Shown: piece by piece, positions 5,701 to 8,528 of the stretch
How the letters are laid out: the number at the start of each line of letters is the position of its first letter
Numbering within the stretch: the first letter of the stretch is position 1
Source of the DNA: an uncultured Treponema sp.
Lineage (GTDB): Bacteria > Spirochaetota > Spirochaetia > Treponematales > Treponemataceae
DNA: 8,528 nucleotides
Assembly: GCA_938039145.1 (NCBI GenBank)
Contig: CALHVG010000027.1
Coordinates: forward strand, 1 to 8,528
Direction of reading: 5' to 3'
The notes under the pieces: model-generated
Databases searched by the model: none
Told to the model about the DNA's origin: nothing
The model's input: the letters and a program-made list of their open reading frames with translations, nothing else
Made by a program: the position numbers and the translations under genes

Positions 5701-6924
5701 TCAAATCACCCAAACCGGCACGATGTAGTTTTCCCTATCAATTGCCGAAAGCTCCGGTTTCATGCATATTACTGCACCTTTAGAACGCGGAATAGATGCA
5801 TTATCCAGTAAGCTGAATACTTTGACAAGCTCGGAACCCGGATTTGCGGATTTCTTAATTTCTATCGGATTAAGTACGCCGTCATGCTCTAATACGATAT
5901 CGATTTCTTTCGCGTCTTTGTCCCGATAGTAATACATAAAGGGCGCTTTACCGTTATTGAGATATGTTTTCATTATTTCGGAAACAACATAATTTTCAAG
6001 TATTGCTCCGTTCATAGCGCCGCTTTCCAGCGTTTCCGCACTGCTCCACTTTGTCAGATAGCAGACTAACCCCGTATCATAAAAATACAGCTTTGGCGTT
6101 TTTACGAGGCGCTTGAGCATATTATTGGAATAAGGGTGTAAATAAAAAATAATTCCTAGCGTTTCAAGAATACTCAGCCAGCCTTTCACCTGCTTTTGAT
6201 TAATGTCCGCATCGCGTGCTATGTTAGCGATATTGAGCAGCTGTCCGCACCGTGCGGCAACGGCAGTTATAAACCGTAAAAATTTTAAAGAGTCAATCGA
6301 ATCCGAAAGCGCTCTTACATCTCTTTCAATATATGTTGTTACATAACTGCTGTAAAAAATGTGAGTGTTATTATTTTGACCGCTTATGACCGCGGGCATG
6401 GAGCCTTTATAAATTCTGTTAAAAATTTCTCCGACATTTGCAGGTTTTCGCTCTCTGCTCCGTGCAGAAAGTTTTTTCATATCGAGTACAAACGGCTCAA
6501 GTCTATTTCCGTAAATCTCTGCTTGCGATAACGAGGTTAATGAGAGCACTGCTACTCTTCCTGCCAATGACTCCTGAATTCCCTGCATCAGCTTAAAAGC
6601 TTGAGAACCGGTAAGCCAGAAATCACCGTTGCTGCGGTTTTTATCCGCATATATTTTTATGTAGGTGAACAATTCAGGCGCATACTGCACTTCATCGATC
6701 AATACAGGCGGCTTATGCAGCTGCAAAAACAGTTCCGGATCGGTCTTTGCAAGAGTTCTCTCATGCAAATCATCGAGCGACACATAGCCCCTGTCTGTAC
6801 CCTCCATAAGTTTTTGCAGCATGGTAGTTTTCCCAACCTGTCTTGGACCTGTTACCAATACTACCGGATATTCTTTCGAAACTTCTAAAACTATCTTTTC
6901 CAAGCTTCGGGAAATATAACGCAT
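5701..6924 (-). CDS. AAA_14 family ATPase with C-terminal DUF4143 domain
   Basis: A full-length 407-residue protein of the widespread AAA_14/DUF4143 family, whose members bind ATP but have no settled function. Walker A is GPRQVGKTT (26-34), Walker B is VLIDEVQ (74-80), a sensor-1-like LTGSQ lies at 104-108, and AGR follows at 121-123. The C-terminal domain shows GAILENYVVSE (307-317), EIDIV (340-344) and PIEIKK (353-358). The E310, D342, E355 and K357 pattern is like the degenerate PD-(D/E)XK fold proposed for DUF4143. A helix-turn-helix-like segment (around 230-255, IANIARDADINQKQVKGWL) joins the two. The minus-strand ATG at 6924 has AAAGGAG at 6930-6936, 5 nt away. It is a single-gene unit facing the operon, with no shared regulation visible. 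Such genes often occur as isolated accessory genes in host-associated bacteria. Confidence 0.95.
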   Translation of the reverse strand: MRYISRSLEKIVLEVSKEYPVVLVTGPRQVGKTTMLQKLMEGTDRGYVSLDDLHERTLAKTDPELFLQLHKPPVLIDEVQYAPELFTYIKIYADKNRSNGDFWLTGSQAFKLMQGIQESLAGRVAVLSLTSLSQAEIYGNRLEPFVLDMKKLSARSRERKPANVGEIFNRIYKGSMPAVISGQNNNTHIFYSSYVTTYIERDVRALSDSIDSLKFLRFITAVAARCGQLLNIANIARDADINQKQVKGWLSILETLGIIFYLHPYSNNMLKRLVKTPKLYFYDTGLVCYLTKWSSAETLESGAMNGAILENYVVSEIMKTYLNNGKAPFMYYYRDKDAKEIDIVLEHDGVLNPIEIKKSANPGSELVKVFSLLDNASIPRSKGAVICMKPELSAIDRENYIVPVWVI

Positions 6925-6948
6925 ACGGGCTCCTTTCGGTTAATGTGT

Positions 6949-6979
6949 ATTATACTTCCATTTTAGCCGAAGGTTGCAA
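6949..6979 (-). promoter_or_regulatory. Probable promoter of the AAA_14 gene
   Basis: The minus strand carries an exact TATAAT (6949-6954) with a weak TTGCAA -35 candidate at 6974-6979, spaced 19 nt. The -10 box is 12 nt from the AAAGGAG at 6930-6936, implying a short leader. The -10 assignment is good; the -35 is doubtful. Confidence 0.5.
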
Positions 6980-6985
6980 GCATAG

Positions 6986-7527
6986 CAAGTACAAGGCATC
7001 CCGTATGGAACAACACTCAAATTGACAGTCGAATATATGCGAATTATTGCGTTAGGCGCAGTCTTTCAGCTTTTAGCTACCGGTCTTATACCCTTTATCC
7101 ACAATATGAACGGAGCTTCATTTGCAATGGCGGCAATGATACTCGGCTTTGTAACAAATATCATTTTGGATTATACATTTGTGTGGATATTCGGTTGGGG
7201 GATGGCAGGTGCTGCGTGGGCAACGATTATCGGTCAGGCAATAACGATACTGGCTGCAATTTTGTTCTTTATTATTAAAAAAAGAGGATTTTATCTGCCG
7301 CCTTTTTTTGAGTTGACATCGCTGTGGAAAAATATTTTACATATCGCACCGGCGCCATTCGGATTGAGTTTTTCGCCGACCGTTACGATGCTCGTAATGA
7401 ACCGTTTTTCGCTCTGGTACGGTACGGCGCAGGATGTCGCGGACTGAACGGCGTATGGTTTGCCGTTCCTTGCGCCCAGACGCTCACGTGCTGTATTGCC
7501 GTCGTTGCAAAGCATCGAGAGAGTTAA
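6986..7527 (+). pseudogene. MATE efflux transporter, truncated and internally deleted
   Basis: The frame is open from 6986. From about 7013 it reads like the middle of a MATE (MepA/DinF-type) drug/Na+ antiporter: EYMRIIALGAVFQLLATGL, then NMNGASFAMAAMILGF, DYTFVWIFGWGMAGAAWAT and APAPFGLSFSPTVTMLVMNR. A normal start and the first ~120 residues are missing. After …YGTAQDVAD this frame stops at 7445-7447. In another frame from 7441 the sequence resumes as GLNGVWFAVPCAQTLTCCIAVV and ends with TAA 7525-7527. That is the last helix of a MATE protein, so roughly 100-150 residues have been deleted at about 7440. A TTG at 7022 is the only nearby start-like codon and lacks a ribosome binding site. Two deletions make function very unlikely. 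Confidence 0.8.
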
Positions 7528-7618
7528 TCGGCGGCATTGCGGACAAAGGTTACTGCGGTTTTGGAGGTCTCTGCTCCGGCAATTAAAGAAAAATCTCAAA
7601 TATTGAAATTTTCTTCTC

Positions 7619-7766
7619 TTAATCTTCAGGATGCCGCGAGCCTAATGCCTGTTCCTGTTCTTCAAGCGTCATCGGATGACTTCAACAGGAGCTTCTTCAA
7701 AGACCTCTGCGCCCTCTACGTACTCGTGCAGTCAAAATTAAAAAAGATACAAGATTTCTTAGCCAT
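7619..7766 (-). pseudogene. Frameshifted remnant of a small minus-strand gene
   Basis: Three minus-strand segments in different frames look like consecutive pieces of one small acidic protein. MAKKSCIFFNFD starts at 7766. HEYVEGAEVFEEAPVEVIR then stops with TGA at 7669-7671. MTLEEQEQALGSRHPED starts at 7672 and stops with TAA at 7619-7621. Acidic, Glu-rich ends of this kind are common in real proteins and rare by chance. The opposite plus-strand reading (7537-7791, TTG start) has the Ser/Leu-rich look of an antisense shadow. The product is unknown and the call is tentative. Confidence 0.3.
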
Positions 7767-7807
7767 TTTTGCATCCGTGCTTTATATATAAGGTATGGAG
7801 GCTCAAA

Positions 7808-8528
7808 ATGGAAGACACCTATAGATTAACTCTTAAAAACGATTATTTGTTCAAGCTCTTGCTCGGCTCGGAAGAGAACAAAGCCTGTTTGCAGGACTTT
7901 CTTGAATGCGTACTGGACATGCCGACCGGTATGATTACAGACCTTGAACTGCTGGATAAAGAACTTACCAAAGATGAGATAACCGATAAGACAGGTATTC
8001 TCGATGTTAAGCTTCGATTAAAAGATGGAACAACCATAGACATTGAAATTCAAAACTCTTGGTCTGCCGAATTTATTCCTCGAACACTGTTCTATTGGTC
8101 TAAAATGTACATTGAAGGGTTTAAAGAAGGTGAATCGTATACCAGTCTTACCCGCTGCATTGCTATCAATCTGATCTCACAAGGGTTTAAGCTCAATAGA
8201 GAGATACACTCTGCCTATAGCATCTTAGAACAAAAAAATTATCAGCCGCTCACGGATTTATTGGAGATACACTTTCTGAACTTGACGGCAGTAAAAGGGC
8301 CTGAAATACGGCAAAGCATCACTACCAAAAAACAGGAAAAGCTGATAAACTGGTTACGGTTTATAGAAACGGACGACAAGGAGGAAAGAGCCATGCTAGC
8401 GATGACATCTCCGGTATTACAGATGCTGAATGAGAAAATCGATGTTCTCAGCTTGAACCCTGAAGAGCGGAAGCTGTATGAATCGAGGATGAAGCTGAAA
8501 AGCGACATAGCAACTATTTCTGAAGTGC
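7808..8528 (+). CDS. Rpn/PDDEXK_2 family recombination-promoting nuclease (transposase-like), 3' end outside window
   Basis: The first 240 residues of an Rpn-family protein; the reading frame is still open at the window edge. ATG 7808 has GGAG at 7797-7800, 7 nt away. The family opening is clear (LTLKNDYLFKLLLG, 7-20, then ACLQDFLECVL). The PD-(D/E)XK-type core is ILDVKLRLKDGTTIDIEIQ (64-82), with D66, E80 and Q82 as the likely metal-binding set, E-x-Q being the family's usual variant. W97-S98-K99-M100-Y101 and GESYTSL (108-114) follow the normal order. Members are DNA endonucleases linked to RecA-independent recombination and are often present in many copies per genome. A TATA-rich stretch at 7781-7790 preceded by TG could be an extended -10. 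Nothing in the visible part suggests inactivation. Confidence 0.92.
   Translation, partial: MEDTYRLTLKNDYLFKLLLGSEENKACLQDFLECVLDMPTGMITDLELLDKELTKDEITDKTGILDVKLRLKDGTTIDIEIQNSWSAEFIPRTLFYWSKMYIEGFKEGESYTSLTRCIAINLISQGFKLNREIHSAYSILEQKNYQPLTDLLEIHFLNLTAVKGPEIRQSITTKKQEKLINWLRFIETDDKEERAMLAMTSPVLQMLNEKIDVLSLNPEERKLYESRMKLKSDIATISEV

Noticed and set aside
7291..7599. Minus-strand 102-residue ORF
   Set aside because: It is the antisense of the recognisable MATE pseudogene, with no ribosome binding site and no known motif.
7537..7791. Plus-strand 84-residue ORF from a TTG start
   Set aside because: No ribosome binding site and a Ser/Leu-rich composition typical of antisense reading. The minus strand in the same place looks more like coding sequence.
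1..8528. CRISPR array, tRNA or rRNA genes
   Set aside because: No regularly spaced repeats and no tRNA- or rRNA-like segments were seen on either strand.

Overview
The window looks like an accessory region of a spirochaete chromosome, most likely a Treponema. It is moderately AT-rich and uses ordinary AGGAGG-type ribosome binding sites. An AAA_14/DUF4143 ATPase, an Rpn/PD-(D/E)XK transposase-like nuclease and a decayed MATE transporter lie close together, which is typical of treponeme genomes. The genus assignment is an inference from gene content, not from a marker gene.

Left part (1-5525): a plus-strand, tightly packed operon. After the 3' end of an unknown reading frame (2-112) and a small beta-rich protein (137-448) comes a broken gene tail (477-554). 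Its stop codon overlaps the ribosome binding site of the next gene. The core follows: a double zinc-ribbon protein with two membrane segments (564-1298), an alpha-helical protein of unknown function (1303-1815), an SPFH/Band-7 protein with a C-terminal GYF_2 domain (1815-3146), a four-helix membrane protein (3173-3508), one or two very small coupled and decaying reading frames (3505-3740), and a 584-residue parallel beta-helix protein without a signal peptide (3771-5525). Neighbouring genes are separated by 4 nt, a TAATG overlap, 26 nt and an ATGA overlap, so co-expression is likely. The zinc-ribbon membrane protein plus SPFH protein recalls the pairing in the Bacillus subtilis pspA-ydjGHI membrane-stress operon. 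The GYF_2 fusion, the helical protein and the beta-helix protein do not belong to that described set. This is the best candidate for an undescribed system, probably a membrane-associated assembly.

Boundary (5526-5700): just after the beta-helix stop, the minus strand carries what looks like the first ~16 codons of a WYL/YafY-type HTH regulator, cut off at the operon. A hairpin followed by T-rich sequence could terminate the operon. Short imperfect direct repeats (449-467 and 5638-5658) flank the core operon and may mark how it arrived.

Right part (5701-8528): a complete minus-strand AAA_14/DUF4143 ATPase with its own -10 box, then a MATE efflux pseudogene missing its N-terminal part and an internal block. 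A short stretch with frameshifted minus-strand coding remnants follows, and finally an Rpn-family nuclease that runs off the window. This half looks like a site of repeated insertion, deletion and gene decay.
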